Counted from the first letter of the stretch, positions 9,157 to 19,790 are shown. The stretch is 64,000 nt of DNA from Pseudomonas sp. UMAB-08 (GCF_900095225.1 NZ_LT607421.1:124001-188000), one strand, 5' to 3'. Made by a program: numbers and translations. The notes: generated from the sequence alone by a model not told the origin.

Positions 9157-10497
9157 ATGGGCCCATGGCTCGATGGCATTACCGGCTGGCTGAGCGCAAA
9201 CCCTTCGTGGCTGGGTGTGGCGATTTTTTTGGTGGCGTTCCTCGAATGCGTGGCCATCGCCGGGATCATTGTGCCGGGCACCGTGCTTCTGTTCACTGTC
9301 GCGGTACTGGCTGGCAGTGGCGCCTTGTCATTGGGTGAAACACTTTTACTGGGCTTTTGTGGCGGCTTGCTGGGTGACGGTCTGTCGTATTTCGTCGGCA
9401 GGCGCTTTCACCAGAACATCCGCCGCCTGCCAGGGCTGCGTCATCACCCGGAATGGATCGGCGGTGCGGAGCTCTATTTCCAGCGCTACGGCATCGCCAG
9501 CCTGCTGGTCGGACGCTTTATCGGGCCACTGCGACCCATGTTGCCCATGGTCGCAGGCATGTTCGACATGCCTTTCCCGCGCTTTGCGGCTGTCAGCGTG
9601 ATCGCGGCCGCCGGCTGGTCCCTCGCGTACCTGCTGCCGGGCTGGGCCACCGGCGCGGCGATGCGCTTGCCGCTGCCCGAGGGCTTCTGGTCACAGGCCG
9701 GGATGATCGGTGGTGGGTTGGCGGTGTTGCTCGGCGTCAGTATCCATAGCAGCTTTGGCGGGAAGCGGTATGCAACCCCGCTGATCGCCGTGTTGAGCCT
9801 TGTCATGCTGGCCGGGGTATTTTTCGGCTGGCCCTACCTGACGCACTTCGATCAGGGCTTGATGACACTGGTGCAGGAGCATCGCAGCGAAGCGGCTAAT
9901 CAGTTTGTGGTGATGATCACCCGGCTCGGCGACTTCAAAACCCAGGTGGCCGTCGTCACCCTGTTGCTGGTGCTGTTGTTGGCAACCCGGCAATGGAAAC
10001 AGGCGATATTTGCTGGCGCAGTGACCGTAGGCTCGGCACTGGCCAATACCGGAATGAAATGGTTCTTCGCCCGCACGCGTCCCGACGTACTGATCGACCC
10101 GCTCACTACTTACAGCATGCCCAGCGGGCACAGCTCGGGGTCATTCGCGCTGTTTATGGCGTTGGCGATACTGGCGGGACGCGGTCAGCCGGTGCGTTTG
10201 CGCCTGACCTGGTTATTGCTGGGCGGTATTCCGGCGCTGTCGATTGCCATGTCGCGGGTTTATCTGGGGGTGCATTGGCCAACTGATGTGCTGGCCGGGG
10301 CCCTGCTCGCGTTCTGCCTCTGCGCCGCCAGCCTGTTCTTCATCCAGCGTAAAACGCCGCTTGAGCCCATGCCGGTGCGGGTGTGGTGGCTGATCCTGCC
10401 AGCGCTGGTCGCCTTATACGGCTTCTTCGCCCTGCATTCACTGTCCCACGCGGCGCTGCGTTATCAGTACCTGTCCCCCACCGGGGCGATTAACTAA
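9157..10497 (+). CDS. DedA-PAP2 fusion membrane phosphatase
   Basis: A 446-residue polytopic inner-membrane protein with two domains. Residues 1-200 are DedA/SNARE-associated (FLECVAIAGIIVPGT and VGRFIGPLRPMLPM). Residues about 230-440 are a PAP2 phosphatase with its signature intact: KWFFARTRP, PSGHSSGS and SRVYLGVHWPTD. The likely role is hydrolysis of undecaprenyl pyrophosphate or phosphatidylglycerophosphate, coupled to lipid translocation by the DedA half; the substrate is inferred. It follows the glycosylase gene by 3 bp. Confidence 0.93.
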   Translation: MGPWLDGITGWLSANPSWLGVAIFLVAFLECVAIAGIIVPGTVLLFTVAVLAGSGALSLGETLLLGFCGGLLGDGLSYFVGRRFHQNIRRLPGLRHHPEWIGGAELYFQRYGIASLLVGRFIGPLRPMLPMVAGMFDMPFPRFAAVSVIAAAGWSLAYLLPGWATGAAMRLPLPEGFWSQAGMIGGGLAVLLGVSIHSSFGGKRYATPLIAVLSLVMLAGVFFGWPYLTHFDQGLMTLVQEHRSEAANQFVVMITRLGDFKTQVAVVTLLLVLLLATRQWKQAIFAGAVTVGSALANTGMKWFFARTRPDVLIDPLTTYSMPSGHSSGSFALFMALAILAGRGQPVRLRLTWLLLGGIPALSIAMSRVYLGVHWPTDVLAGALLAFCLCAASLFFIQRKTPLEPMPVRVWWLILPALVALYGFFALHSLSHAALRYQYLSPTGAIN

Positions 10498-10501
10498 CCC
10501 G

Positions 10502-11092
10502 TCAGGCCTGCAACTCGCCCTGCATTTCATCGAGCAGGTCCTGAATCGCGTCCAGGCGCTCCTGAGCATCGCTGAGTTCCAGCAACTCGACCTTGTCTTC
10601 TTCGGTGAAGGGCAGCAGATAGGCCAGCTGATTGGCCAGCGATTGCTGGCCGCTGGCCGTTACGCCCATGTTCAGCGCGGCAACCATCGGGTGCTCGGCC
10701 AAGGCGGCAAGCAAGGCCACCAGATCGGCGTCTGCTTCCTGCAACGGGCGCTCTGGCAGCTCATCCAGCCACTCAACGTCAGCCAGAATCAGCTGATCGC
10801 GCTGCACCTCGGTACTGACCACGCGGAAACGTCGTCCACCTTCCACGCGAATCCCCAGCAAGCCGTTGTCCTGCTGCTGAAAGTCCCGCACCAACGCTTC
10901 GCAACCCACCAGCGCATAGCCCTCTGGCGCCTGCCCGACCTCTTCGCCGTCAAGAATGCACACCACGCCAAAGCCTTCGCCCTGCCTCATCACGCGACCA
11001 ACCATGTCCAGATAGCGTGCCTCGAACAGCTGTAAATCGAGCATGCACCCCGGGAACAGCACTGCGTTGAGCGGAAATAATGGCAACATCAT
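10502..11092 (-). CDS. LON substrate-binding domain protein
   Basis: A 196-residue protein consisting of the N-terminal (LAN/LON) domain of Lon protease without the ATPase or protease parts. It begins MLPLFPLNAVLFPGC, the typical beta-rich start of this domain, and has an acidic helical C terminus. Stand-alone LON proteins of this size are common in pseudomonads and their function is not established. It is convergent with the DedA-PAP2 gene and 10 bp from lrgB on the same strand. Confidence 0.9.
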   Translation of the reverse strand: MMLPLFPLNAVLFPGCMLDLQLFEARYLDMVGRVMRQGEGFGVVCILDGEEVGQAPEGYALVGCEALVRDFQQQDNGLLGIRVEGGRRFRVVSTEVQRDQLILADVEWLDELPERPLQEADADLVALLAALAEHPMVAALNMGVTASGQQSLANQLAYLLPFTEEDKVELLELSDAQERLDAIQDLLDEMQGELQA

Positions 11093-11102
11093 GGAAGCCT
11101 CC

Positions 11103-11819
11103 TTAAACGACCAGCGTAACGGCCAATGGCAAGAATACCGCCGTGCCGACGCCCATCAAACTCATTGCCAGCGCGGCGAACGCACCGCACTCCTCACTTT
11201 CCTGCAACGCCACCGAGGTGCCTACGGCATGGGCGGCCAAACCGAGGGCCATACCGCGCGCAGCCTGATTCTCCACCCCTATAAGAGACAGCAGACCGGG
11301 GCCAAAAATCGCACCGATCACCCCGGTAATCAACACGAACACCGCCGCAAGTGGCGCGACGCCACCAATCTGTTCGGCCACCAACATGGCAATCGGCGAC
11401 GTCACTGATTTGGGCGCCATGGTCATCAGGATCATGTGATCGGCACCGAACAGCCAGCCCAGCGTCACGCCCAGGGATGTCGCCAGCACTCCGCCCACGA
11501 TGAGCGTAGTAAAGGTCGGCCAGAACAGTTGGCGAATACGTCGCAGGTTCAGATAGAGCGGCACCGCCAGCGCAACCGTCGCAGGCCCCAACAAAATACT
11601 GAGGATTTCCGTGCTTTTACGGTACTCGGCATAGTTCAGGCCGCAGCTGACCAGAATGCCGACCACCAGCAACATCGAGATAAGCACCGGCTGCAAAAAT
11701 ATCCAGCGGGTTTTTTCGTAAGCGGCCAGCATCAACTGGTACGCCCCCAGCGTAATCGCAATGCCAAACAGCGGATGATGGATCACCGCGTTCCAGGCGC
11801 CATTCCAATCCATGCTCAT
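11103..11819 (-). CDS. lrgB: LrgB family membrane protein
   Basis: A 238-residue membrane protein of the LrgB/CidB/YohK family with about seven hydrophobic helices; the conserved MTMAPKSVTSPIAM is visible. With LrgA it forms a holin/antiholin-like or pyruvate/glycolate-type permease system, depending on the species. It overlaps lrgA by 4 bp (ATGA), so the two are coupled. Confidence 0.93.
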   Translation of the reverse strand: MSMDWNGAWNAVIHHPLFGIAITLGAYQLMLAAYEKTRWIFLQPVLISMLLVVGILVSCGLNYAEYRKSTEILSILLGPATVALAVPLYLNLRRIRQLFWPTFTTLIVGGVLATSLGVTLGWLFGADHMILMTMAPKSVTSPIAMLVAEQIGGVAPLAAVFVLITGVIGAIFGPGLLSLIGVENQAARGMALGLAAHAVGTSVALQESEECGAFAALAMSLMGVGTAVFLPLAVTLVV

Positions 11820-12178
11820 GAGGACTCCCCGCGTCGCGACTGGCGCAGAACCAGCTTCTGCATCAGCCAGCCGACGAACGCCAGGGACAGCAACAACGAC
11901 AGGACCAACGATCCGACAATGGCCCAGAAATCGGCAGCAATCTCGGCAGCGTAGACCATCACCCCCACGGCGGGCGGCACCAACAGCAGCGGCAGATAAC
12001 GCAACAAGCTGCTGGCGGCCAGACTCAATGGCTCACTGACTTCGCCACGCGTCATCAGAAAAATCAGTAACAACACCAGGCCAATAATCGGCCCAGGCAG
12101 TATCGGCAAAAACAGGTGATTGAGCGCTGTGCCCACCAATTGGAACAACACCAGCCATGTCAGACCCCGTAGCAACAT
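11816..12178 (-). CDS. lrgA: LrgA/CidA family membrane protein
   Basis: A 120-residue holin-like protein with about four membrane helices; the LPGPIIGLVLL motif is typical. I chose the ATG at 12178 (MLLRGLTW), which has GGAG about 7 bases upstream; the open frame extends further but is not hydrophobic or conserved. It is the partner of lrgB and the first gene of the leftward pair. No LytR-type regulator is adjacent. Confidence 0.93.
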   Translation of the reverse strand: MLLRGLTWLVLFQLVGTALNHLFLPILPGPIIGLVLLLIFLMTRGEVSEPLSLAASSLLRYLPLLLVPPAVGVMVYAAEIAADFWAIVGSLVLSLLLSLAFVGWLMQKLVLRQSRRGESS

Positions 12179-12384
12179 AAGAAACTCCAGCAAATTCGCG
12201 CCGCCATTATAGGCACGCTGTCGTGATGGCTGATAAATCAGCATTCGCCAAAGGCATACATCCTTGACCATCCCTAAAGCCCGTGCTGATCTTAAGCCTT
12301 GGCACGGTGAAAAATCCGACGCCCAAAAACACTGAACACGACAGCCATGCCTACAAAAAACCGATGACAACAAGGAGAGTATCT

Positions 12385-12840
12385 ATGCCCTTTGTACCCG
12401 TTGCAGAGTTGAAGAACTATGAAGGCAAGGAACTGGGATGTTCCGAGTGGTTCACCATCGACCAAGAGCGCATCAACGTGTTTGCCGAAGCCACCGGCGA
12501 CTTCCAGTTCATCCATGTCGATCCTGAAAAAGCGGCGAAAACCCCCTTCGGCAGTACCATCGCCCACGGTTTTCTGTCGTTATCGCTGATCCCGAAGTTG
12601 ATGGAAGACCTGCTCGTAGTGCCCGAAGGGCTGAAAATGGTGGTCAACTATGGCCTGGACAGCGTGCGTTTTATCCAGCCGGTAAAAGTGAACTCACGGG
12701 TTCGTCTCAACGTAACCATGACTCAAGTCACCGAAAAGAAACCCGGCCAATGGCTGCTCAAAGCCACGGCAACCCTCGAAATAGAGGGCCAGGACAAGCC
12801 AGCCTTCGTCGCTGAACCCCTGTCGTTGTGCTTCGTGTAA
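12385..12840 (+). CDS. MaoC family dehydratase (NodN-like)
   Basis: A 151-residue hot-dog fold hydratase. The catalytic Asp and His are in the loop GDFQFIHVD, and the second conserved block is GSTIAHGFLSLSL. It probably hydrates or dehydrates an enoyl or hydroxyacyl thioester; the substrate is unknown. The ATG at 12385 has AAGGAG upstream. It is divergent from lrgA and is followed by a hairpin terminator. Confidence 0.92.
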   Translation: MPFVPVAELKNYEGKELGCSEWFTIDQERINVFAEATGDFQFIHVDPEKAAKTPFGSTIAHGFLSLSLIPKLMEDLLVVPEGLKMVVNYGLDSVRFIQPVKVNSRVRLNVTMTQVTEKKPGQWLLKATATLEIEGQDKPAFVAEPLSLCFV

Positions 12841-12853
12841 GACCACTAAAAAG

Positions 12854-12879
12854 CGAAACAGCTGTTACCGGCTGTTTCG
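12854..12879 (+). terminator. Hairpin terminator after MaoC gene
   Basis: A 9-bp perfect stem CGAAACAGC / GCTGTTTCG with an 8-nt loop lies 14 bp after the maoC stop. It is flanked by AAAAAG upstream and TTGCCTCT downstream, so the T tract is weak. Confidence 0.5.
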
Positions 12880-12989
12880 TTGCCTCTATAAAGCAACCAC
12901 ATAGCTGCGTCATACTGCTCGCGGCTGTGTGAAAGCGACTGTTCAGGGACGTCTTAAACACGCTTGGATTTTTATCTTCAGGATCGACC

Positions 12990-14723
12990 ATGCGCGCGTT
13001 CGCCCCTCTTGCCCCTCTGGCACTCATTCTTTTACTCGCGGCTTGCGGCGAGGGCGAACCACTGTCGCCCCCAGACGCACGTCTGCCCGATGGCGGTCGT
13101 TACCGCGGCGATGTCGTCAATGGCCTGTTGCAAGGCCAGGGCCGGGTCGACTACCCCAACGGCAGTTGGTATGCCGGTCAGTTCCAGAATGGCCAGTGGC
13201 ATGGCGCCGGCGAATGGCACGCCAGCAACGGCGACGTCTATCGCGGCCAATTCCAGAACGGTCTGTTTCACGGCTTCGGCACGTTGACCACCAGCACCGG
13301 CAGTTATGTCGGCGGCTTCAAGCTGGGCCGACGCGAGGGTGAAGGCACGCTCAAAGAGCCAGGCATGGCCTATCGGGGCGAATTCAAGGCTGACCAATAC
13401 GACGGCCTCGGCCACCTCGAGCTTGATGACGGCAGCCAATATCAAGGCCTGTTCGCCCACGGCAAACCCAATGGCGAAGGCCAGCGCAGCGACGCCAGTG
13501 GCAATCAATTCAGCGGCAAATTTGTCAACGGTCAGCTGGAAGGCAACGGCAGCTTCAACAGCGCCGAGGGTGATCAATACGTCGGCGGCTTCAGCAACAA
13601 CCAACTGCAAGGCAAAGGCCGCTACGAAAACAGCGACGGCGATGTCTGGATCGGGCAGTTCAAAGACGGCGCGCTCAACGGAAAGGGCGAACTGATCGGT
13701 GCCGATGGCAGCCATTACCAGGGTCAGTTCAGCAACTGGCGCTTCAACGGCGAGGGTTTTCTGTACCTGGTCGATGGCAGCACCTATCAAGGTCCGTTCG
13801 CCGACGACACCTATCAAGGCAAGGGCACCTTGACCCTGGCGGACGGCAGCGTTCAAAGCGGCACCTGGGTCAACGGTCAGCGTGTGCGTGACGCGCAAGG
13901 CAACCTGTTGCCCGATGCACTTGAGGTCGGCTTACTCGCCCAAGGCCCGCTGCTGGAAAAAGCCCTGGCCGCAGTGCCCGCCTCCACTTCCGCTGTCGAG
14001 TTGTACAGCCTGGTGGTGGGCGGTGACGGCAAGCAGAGCGTATTCATGCGCGAAGCGGATTACGTGAACAACCTGCTGGCCACGCGCTTTGGCGCCTACG
14101 GGCAGATCAGCCTGGTCAATCATCGCGACCACATGAACGACCGGGCGCTGGCGACCCGCGAAAGTATCAGCCGCGCGGTGCAGACCCTGGCGCAACGCAG
14201 CGGGCCGGAAGATCTGGTGTTCATCTACCTGACCAGCCACGGCACTCAAGAACATGAGCTAGTTCTTGATCAACCACGCATGGAACTGGCCGACCTGCCC
14301 GCCGATGAGCTGGCCGTCGTCCTCGCCCCGTTAAAAGGCCGCGACAAAATCATCGTGATTTCCGCCTGCTATTCCGGTGGTTTCATTCCGGCACTCAAAG
14401 ACGAAAAAACCGTGGTGATCACCGCCTCGCGTGCGGACCGAGTGTCTTTCGGCTGCTCGGAAGAGGTCGACTTCACTTACTTTGGTGAAGCCATGTTCGC
14501 CAAAGCGCTGGTTGAAACAGACAACCTGCAACAAGCGTTCAACGATGCCAAATCGTACGTCGCAGCCCGCGAAATAACCGAAAGCTTCGAGGCATCCGAG
14601 CCGCAGATATGGGCGCCCAAGGGCGTCATCGCGCACTGGCAGCAGTTGCGCAAGAACCAGGCGCAGAGGGCCCTCACTACATCTTTGAGCAGCAAGGAAG
14701 CGAAGACCACGGGCAACCGCTAG
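12990..14723 (+). CDS. MORN-repeat, C13-peptidase lipoprotein
   Basis: A 577-residue protein in three parts. First is a lipoprotein signal with lipobox LAA-C at Cys19. Next are about ten or eleven tandem MORN repeats (roughly 35-295; G-x-Y-x-G-x-F units spaced about 23 residues). The C-terminal domain is legumain/caspase-like C13 (about 315-560), with the catalytic His in YLTSHGTQ and Cys in ISACYSGGF. It is probably an envelope-anchored cysteine protease; the MORN region may bind lipid or protein. The substrate is unknown. It corresponds in position to PA4016. Confidence 0.9.
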   Translation: MRAFAPLAPLALILLLAACGEGEPLSPPDARLPDGGRYRGDVVNGLLQGQGRVDYPNGSWYAGQFQNGQWHGAGEWHASNGDVYRGQFQNGLFHGFGTLTTSTGSYVGGFKLGRREGEGTLKEPGMAYRGEFKADQYDGLGHLELDDGSQYQGLFAHGKPNGEGQRSDASGNQFSGKFVNGQLEGNGSFNSAEGDQYVGGFSNNQLQGKGRYENSDGDVWIGQFKDGALNGKGELIGADGSHYQGQFSNWRFNGEGFLYLVDGSTYQGPFADDTYQGKGTLTLADGSVQSGTWVNGQRVRDAQGNLLPDALEVGLLAQGPLLEKALAAVPASTSAVELYSLVVGGDGKQSVFMREADYVNNLLATRFGAYGQISLVNHRDHMNDRALATRESISRAVQTLAQRSGPEDLVFIYLTSHGTQEHELVLDQPRMELADLPADELAVVLAPLKGRDKIIVISACYSGGFIPALKDEKTVVITASRADRVSFGCSEEVDFTYFGEAMFAKALVETDNLQQAFNDAKSYVAAREITESFEASEPQIWAPKGVIAHWQQLRKNQAQRALTTSLSSKEAKTTGNR

Positions 14724-14754
14724 ACTGCCTTGTAGAATAAAAGGGAGAAACAGC

Positions 14755-15396
14755 ATGTATTTGACGCCCCAACACATCTTGCTTGCTGGAGCCACCGGTC
14801 TGACCGGCGAACATTTACTTGATCGTTTACTCAACGAACCCACCGTCAGCCGCGTGCTGGCACCGACCCGTAAACCCCTGAGCAAGCACCCTCGCCTGGA
14901 AAATCCGGTGGGTGAACTCAATGCACTGCTGCCAACGTTGAGCGGGCGGGTCGACATCGCCTTTTGCTGCCTGGGCACCACGATCAAGCAGGCTGGCTCG
15001 CAGGAAGCGTTTCGCGCGGTTGATCTGGATCTGGTGGCGGCCTTCGGCAAGCGCGCTCGCGAACTCGGGGCACGGCATCTGGTGGTCATCAGCGCGGTCA
15101 CCGCCGACCCAAAATCAAGCATCTTCTACAGCCGGGTCAAGGGCGAAATGGAGCAAGCGCTCAAAGCCCAGGACTGGCCGCAACTGACCATCGTCCGTCC
15201 CTCGTTATTGATCGGCAGCCGTAACGAGCAGCGCCTGGCCGAACAAATAGCAGGTCCCTTGGCCAAATTGATTCCCGGCAAATATCGCGGCATCGAAGCC
15301 TGCTGCCTCGCCCGGGCCCTGTGGCGCCTGGCGCTGGAAGAACAGGACGGGGTGCGGATCGTCGAAGCCGAAGAGTTGAACAAGCTGGGCAAGTGA
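14755..15396 (+). CDS. NAD(P)-binding oxidoreductase (atypical SDR)
   Basis: A 213-residue Rossmann protein of the atypical short-chain dehydrogenase group (NmrA/HTATIP2-like). The N-terminal dinucleotide motif is GATGLTG, and a [10 protein letters not shown] segment supplies the Tyr-x3-Lys-like region. The specific substrate is not known. It follows the MORN/C13 gene by 31 bp on the same strand. Confidence 0.88.
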   Translation: MYLTPQHILLAGATGLTGEHLLDRLLNEPTVSRVLAPTRKPLSKHPRLENPVGELNALLPTLSGRVDIAFCCLGTTIKQAGSQEAFRAVDLDLVAAFGKRARELGARHLVVISAVTADPKSSIFYSRVKGEMEQALKAQDWPQLTIVRPSLLIGSRNEQRLAEQIAGPLAKLIPGKYRGIEACCLARALWRLALEEQDGVRIVEAEELNKLGK

Positions 15397-15423
15397 ACCC
15401 GACAGCACGCCAGATTCAGCCGT

Positions 15424-15711
15424 CTACAAGCCGCCGGTCGCCTGAAACCCCACACCCAACACGGTCAGCAGCGACAACGGTAAAAGCAGGGTGTCGAGCA
15501 AAGCGCTGGCGGGCAGGTCCACGCCTGGATAGCTCGGCGCCTCGGCACCAAAACGATCCATCTCGCAGCAACCACCCTGCATCGCATACCAATCCAGACG
15601 CGTACCCGAATACACAACGGGGGCCCCAGGTTTGGCGGCATCCAGCGTTCTGGCCGTGGCACACCCCGTCAGCTGTAGCACCAACAGGGTCAACAGCAGG
15701 CGCTTATTCAT
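15424..15711 (-). CDS. YceK/YidQ-type small lipoprotein
   Basis: A 95-residue outer-membrane-type lipoprotein: a signal [17 protein letters not shown] with a lipobox, then a short cysteine-containing region (GGCCEMD) and a hydrophobic C terminus, the pattern of the YceK/YidQ family. I start it at the ATG at 15711, which overlaps the ubiX 3' end by 8 bp. The role is unknown. It is the last gene of the mpl-ubiX leftward unit. Confidence 0.85.
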   Translation of the reverse strand: MNKRLLLTLLVLQLTGCATARTLDAAKPGAPVVYSGTRLDWYAMQGGCCEMDRFGAEAPSYPGVDLPASALLDTLLLPLSLLTVLGVGFQATGGL

Positions 15712-16333
15712 CGGCACTCAGGTGGTGCTCGCCCCAGCGCGGCAACATGTCTTGAGGGATATTCAGCACATTGAGAATCCGTGCGACCACAAAGTCGATC
15801 AGGTCATCAATGGTTTGCGGCTGATGATAGAAGCCCGGTGACGCCGGCAGAATCACCACACCCATGTTCGACAGTTTGAGCATGTTCTCCAGATGGATAC
15901 TGGAAAACGGTGCCTCGCGCGGCACCAGAATCAATTGGCGGCGCTCCTTCAACGTCACGTCCGCCGCACGCTCGATCAGGTTGTTGCAGGCCCCGGTCGC
16001 AATCGCCGACAAGGTGCCCGTGGAACAGGGCACCACCACCATCGCGCTGGGCGAACCCGAGCCGGAGGCCACGGGCGACATCCAGTCTTCCTTGCCATAC
16101 ACCCGAATTTGCCCCGCCGCGGCGCCGGTGTATTCAGTCAGGAACGCTTGCATCATCAGGGTTTTCGGCGGCAGCGAGACATCGGTCTCGGTGGCCAACA
16201 CTAACTGGGCCGCCTTGGAAATCAGGAAGTGCACTTCCCGGTCTTCACGCACCAGACAGTCGAGGAGGCGCAACCCGTACTGCGCGCCAGACGCGCCAGT
16301 CATCGCCAGGGTGACGCGTTCCGGACCGCTCAT
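15704..16333 (-). CDS. ubiX: Flavin prenyltransferase UbiX
   Basis: A 209-residue flavoprotein that prenylates FMN to make the cofactor for the decarboxylase UbiD in ubiquinone synthesis. The N-terminal [14 protein letters not shown] and the block [13 protein letters not shown] are the family motifs. It overlaps the mpl stop by 4 bp. Position matches PA4019. Confidence 0.96.
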   Translation of the reverse strand: MSGPERVTLAMTGASGAQYGLRLLDCLVREDREVHFLISKAAQLVLATETDVSLPPKTLMMQAFLTEYTGAAAGQIRVYGKEDWMSPVASGSGSPSAMVVVPCSTGTLSAIATGACNNLIERAADVTLKERRQLILVPREAPFSSIHLENMLKLSNMGVVILPASPGFYHQPQTIDDLIDFVVARILNVLNIPQDMLPRWGEHHLSADE

Positions 16334-17679
16334 TTCAGCGCCTCAGCCAACTTGCCGTGCAGGCCGCCGAATCCGCCGTTACTCATGATGACAACCTGCG
16401 TACCCGATTTAGCCAGGCTTTTCACTTGGGCGATGATCGCCTCAAGGGAGTCGCAGACCACCGACGGCACCGTGCACAATGCTGTAGTGGCAGCCAGGTC
16501 CCAGCCCAGATTGGCCGGCGCGTACCAGATCGCCTGATCGGCCTGACGCACACTTTCCGGCAAGCCGTCGCGGTGGGCGCCGAGCTTCATGGAATTGGAA
16601 CGCGGTTCGATGATCGCAATCACCGGCGCGTCGCCAACGTGTTTGCGCAACCCGTCGAGGGTGGTGGCAATAGCCGTCGGATGATGAGCAAAGTCATCAT
16701 AAATAGTGATGCCGTTGACCTCGGCGACCTTTTCCATGCGGCGCTTGACGCTTTTGAACACGCCCAGCGCTTCGATCCCCTGCTTCGGCACGACCCCGAC
16801 ATGCCGTGCGGCCGCCAGAGTGGCCAAGGCATTGGCCACGTTGTGCTGACCGGTCATGTCCCACTCGACCACGCCCTGAACTGCGCCTTCAAAGATCACT
16901 TCGAAACGCGAGCCGTCGTCGCTGAGCAGGCGCGCCTGCCATTGACCGCCTTCGCCAGTGGTTTGCACCGGCGTCCAGCAGCCCATTTGAATCACTCGCT
17001 GCAACGCCGGCTCAGTGGTCGGATGGATCACCAGGCCTTCGCTTGGGATAGTCCGCACCAAGTGGTGGAACTGCCGCTCGATGGCTGGCAGATCGGGGAA
17101 GATGTCGGCGTGATCGAACTCCAGGTTGTTCAGAATCGCAGTACGCGGACGGTAGTGGACGAATTTTGAGCGTTTGTCGAAAAAGGCGCTGTCGTATTCG
17201 TCAGCCTCGACGACAAAAAACGGGGTCTCGCCCACACGCGCCGACACGGCAAAATTCTGTGGCACGCCGCCGATCAAGAAACCGGGGCTCATTCCAGCAT
17301 GTTCCAGCACCCAGGCAAGCATGCTGCTGGTCGTGGTCTTACCGTGCGTACCCGCGACGGCCAACACCCAACGCCCTTGCAGCACGTGATCGGCCAGCCA
17401 TTGCGGGCCGGAAACATAAGGCAGGCCTTTGTTCAATACATACTCTACCGCCGGGTTGCCTCGCGACAGCGCGTTGCCAATGACCACCAGATCCGGTGCC
17501 GGATCAAGCTGTGCGGCGTCGTAGCCTTGGGTCAGCTCAATGCCCTGCGCCTGCAACTGCGTGCTCATCGGCGGGTAGACATTGGCGTCCGAACCGGTAA
17601 CCCGATGGCCCAGTTCTTTGGCGAGTACCGCCAGCGAACCCATGAAAGTACCGCAAATACCGAGAATATGAATATGCAT
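16330..17679 (-). CDS. mpl: Murein tripeptide ligase Mpl
   Basis: A 449-residue Mur ligase that rejoins L-Ala-gamma-D-Glu-meso-DAP tripeptide to UDP-MurNAc during wall recycling. Visible motifs are the N-terminal [11 protein letters not shown], the ATP loop [12 protein letters not shown], and [10 protein letters not shown]. First gene of the leftward mpl-ubiX-lipoprotein unit. Loss of Mpl in P. aeruginosa raises AmpC expression (known for the family, not shown here). Confidence 0.97.
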   Translation of the reverse strand: MHIHILGICGTFMGSLAVLAKELGHRVTGSDANVYPPMSTQLQAQGIELTQGYDAAQLDPAPDLVVIGNALSRGNPAVEYVLNKGLPYVSGPQWLADHVLQGRWVLAVAGTHGKTTTSSMLAWVLEHAGMSPGFLIGGVPQNFAVSARVGETPFFVVEADEYDSAFFDKRSKFVHYRPRTAILNNLEFDHADIFPDLPAIERQFHHLVRTIPSEGLVIHPTTEPALQRVIQMGCWTPVQTTGEGGQWQARLLSDDGSRFEVIFEGAVQGVVEWDMTGQHNVANALATLAAARHVGVVPKQGIEALGVFKSVKRRMEKVAEVNGITIYDDFAHHPTAIATTLDGLRKHVGDAPVIAIIEPRSNSMKLGAHRDGLPESVRQADQAIWYAPANLGWDLAATTALCTVPSVVCDSLEAIIAQVKSLAKSGTQVVIMSNGGFGGLHGKLAEALK

Positions 17680-17771
17680 GATCGACCTCGTAAACTATGG
17701 GCGCAGGTTAGCGTAGAGGGCGACAAATCACACCTCGAGTTTAAATGCGAAGTCGATTCAGAAAGATAGCG

Positions 17772-19688
17772 TTAAGCCATTCGCGAACGCGCGATCCCGT
17801 GCTTGCGCAATTTCCGGTACAGCGTATTTCGGCTGACCCCCAGCTGTTCGGCAGTGTGGGTCATGTGCCAGCGCTGGGCGTCCAGGGCTGACAGCAGGGC
17901 GATACGCTCGGCGTCGTCCAGCGGGTGTTCGCCCACCAGTGCAAGGGCCGGCGCGGATGCGCTTTGTCGAATGGCGTGCGGCAATTCATCGAAGCCAATG
18001 TGCTGGTCATCGCACAACGCAGCCAAGGTGCGCAGGACGTTGCGCAATTGCCGCAGGTTGCCCGGCCAGGCGAAGTCCAGCAGCGCCTGGCGGGCGTCCG
18101 CGTCGAGGATCACGGGCTGGCCGCCCGCCTCTTCTTCCAGGAGAAAATCCAGCAACTGCGATTTGTCGCTGCGCTCGCGCAACGGCGGTAACCCGATCTC
18201 CAGGCCGTTCAAGCGGTAATAAAGATCTTCGCGGAAGCTGCCATCAGCCACGCGTTCCAGCAAGTGGCGGTGAGTCGCGCTGATGATCCGCACATTCACC
18301 GCTTGCGGCTCACCCCCCAAGGGCACCACCAAGCGGTCTTCCAGCACCCGCAACAACCGGGTTTGCAGCGCCAGCGGCATGTCGCCGATTTCATCGAGAA
18401 ACAACGTGCCGCCATCGGCCTGTTGCAGCTTGCCGCGCATGCCTTCCTTGCGCGCACCGGTAAAGCTGCCACCGCGATAGCCGAACAGTTCACTTTCGAT
18501 CAGGCTTTCGGGAATCGCCGCACAATTGAGCGCGATGAACGGTTTGTCGCAGCGCACGCTGGCTTGATGCACCGCCTTGGCGAACGCTTCTTTGCCGGAA
18601 CCTGTTTCACCGTTGATCAGCAAAGGCACATCGCGCTCGAAAACCCGCAGGGCGCGACGGAAATCATTCTGCAGCGCGGCATCGCCCAGGCAGATCCCAC
18701 TCAAGCGCGGTGCCGCACTCGTCAGGCTGACCGGCAAGGCTGTCGGCACGCTATGCGGTCGACCGCGCAGCCGTGCGAACAAACGTCGGCCTTCGCGGGT
18801 ACGTAACGGCCAACTGGCGCTGGCCTCAACGCTGGCACGGCCAAGCAGCTCATCCAGCGAGCAATCGAACAAGGTCTCGACTGATTGCCCGAGCAAACCG
18901 CCGCGCCCGAGGCCCAGCAGGTTCAAGGCACTCTGATTGACCGCACTGACCCGCCCCTCATCATCGAACGCCAGCAAACCCTCGCTGAACAAACCGGCGG
19001 ACTCGACCTGCACGTGAAAACGCAACAGCCACTGATTGTCGAAGTGGCGCAGGAAATAGCAGCTCTCGATCATCTTTGCCGACAGATTGACCAGCGCCAT
19101 GGTGTGGAACTGGCTTTGCCGGGACACATCATGGCGTGCCGACGAGACATCCAGCACTGCCAGCAAGTCGCCATGAGGGTCGAAAACCGGACTGGCCGAG
19201 CAGGTCAGCCCGGTGTGGCGTCCGCGAAAATGCTCCTCTTGGTGAATAGTCAGGGACTGGCGCTCGACCAGGCAGGTGCCGATGCCGTTAGTGCCTTCAC
19301 AGGCTTCGCTCCAGTCCGCACCCAACCAGAGCCCGGCGCGTTCGAAAATCTTGCGTTCAGTGGGGGCAGTCACGCAGTTGAGGATCACCCCGCGCGCATC
19401 GGTCAATAAGACGGCATGCCCGGCACCCGACAACTGCTGATGCAGGCTGGTCATTTCGCCACCAGCAATGCTCAGCACTTGCTGCATGCGCTCACGGCTT
19501 TCCAGCAAACGGTCGTGTTCGAGGACAGTCGGCGCGATGGCCAGTGCGGGGTCGAGATGATAGTCCTCAAGACAACGCAACCAGGACCGCGCAATGGAAG
19601 GATCGCTGCCCGGCCCGCGCAAATGCGCTTTGCCTTGGGTGACCGTCAGCACTTGTCGAGCGTGCCGTGTCAGGTGATTGCTGTGCAC
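17772..19688 (-). CDS. eatR: Sigma-54 enhancer-binding activator EatR
   Basis: A 638-residue AcoR-type activator. An N-terminal GAF sensor region (about 60-200) and a PAS-like region (about 215-320) precede the AAA+ domain with Walker A GETGSGKE, Walker B TLFLDEIGD and a sigma-54 contact loop reading GSFTGA rather than GAFTGA. A C-terminal Fis helix-turn-helix follows (HTAEQLGVSRNTLYRKL). It starts at a GTG with AGGAG about 10 bases before. It is divergent from exaC, whose promoter is a good -24/-12 element, and it matches EatR (PA4021), the ethanolamine activator of PAO1. Confidence 0.92.
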   Translation of the reverse strand: MHSNHLTRHARQVLTVTQGKAHLRGPGSDPSIARSWLRCLEDYHLDPALAIAPTVLEHDRLLESRERMQQVLSIAGGEMTSLHQQLSGAGHAVLLTDARGVILNCVTAPTERKIFERAGLWLGADWSEACEGTNGIGTCLVERQSLTIHQEEHFRGRHTGLTCSASPVFDPHGDLLAVLDVSSARHDVSRQSQFHTMALVNLSAKMIESCYFLRHFDNQWLLRFHVQVESAGLFSEGLLAFDDEGRVSAVNQSALNLLGLGRGGLLGQSVETLFDCSLDELLGRASVEASASWPLRTREGRRLFARLRGRPHSVPTALPVSLTSAAPRLSGICLGDAALQNDFRRALRVFERDVPLLINGETGSGKEAFAKAVHQASVRCDKPFIALNCAAIPESLIESELFGYRGGSFTGARKEGMRGKLQQADGGTLFLDEIGDMPLALQTRLLRVLEDRLVVPLGGEPQAVNVRIISATHRHLLERVADGSFREDLYYRLNGLEIGLPPLRERSDKSQLLDFLLEEEAGGQPVILDADARQALLDFAWPGNLRQLRNVLRTLAALCDDQHIGFDELPHAIRQSASAPALALVGEHPLDDAERIALLSALDAQRWHMTHTAEQLGVSRNTLYRKLRKHGIARSRMA

Positions 19689-19790
19689 TTTTTATTATTC
19701 TCCTTTTTGCGGCGCTTTTGCGGAGGTGCAGCCCAGCATCCTCCTCGCGACACGGCATTGCAATGTCGGCCAAACCGATGAATCACGCGC

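Noticed and set aside
13032..13898. Long open frame opposite the MORN repeats
   Set aside because: Its alanine/valine-rich repeat composition is produced by the antisense of the MORN-coding repeats.
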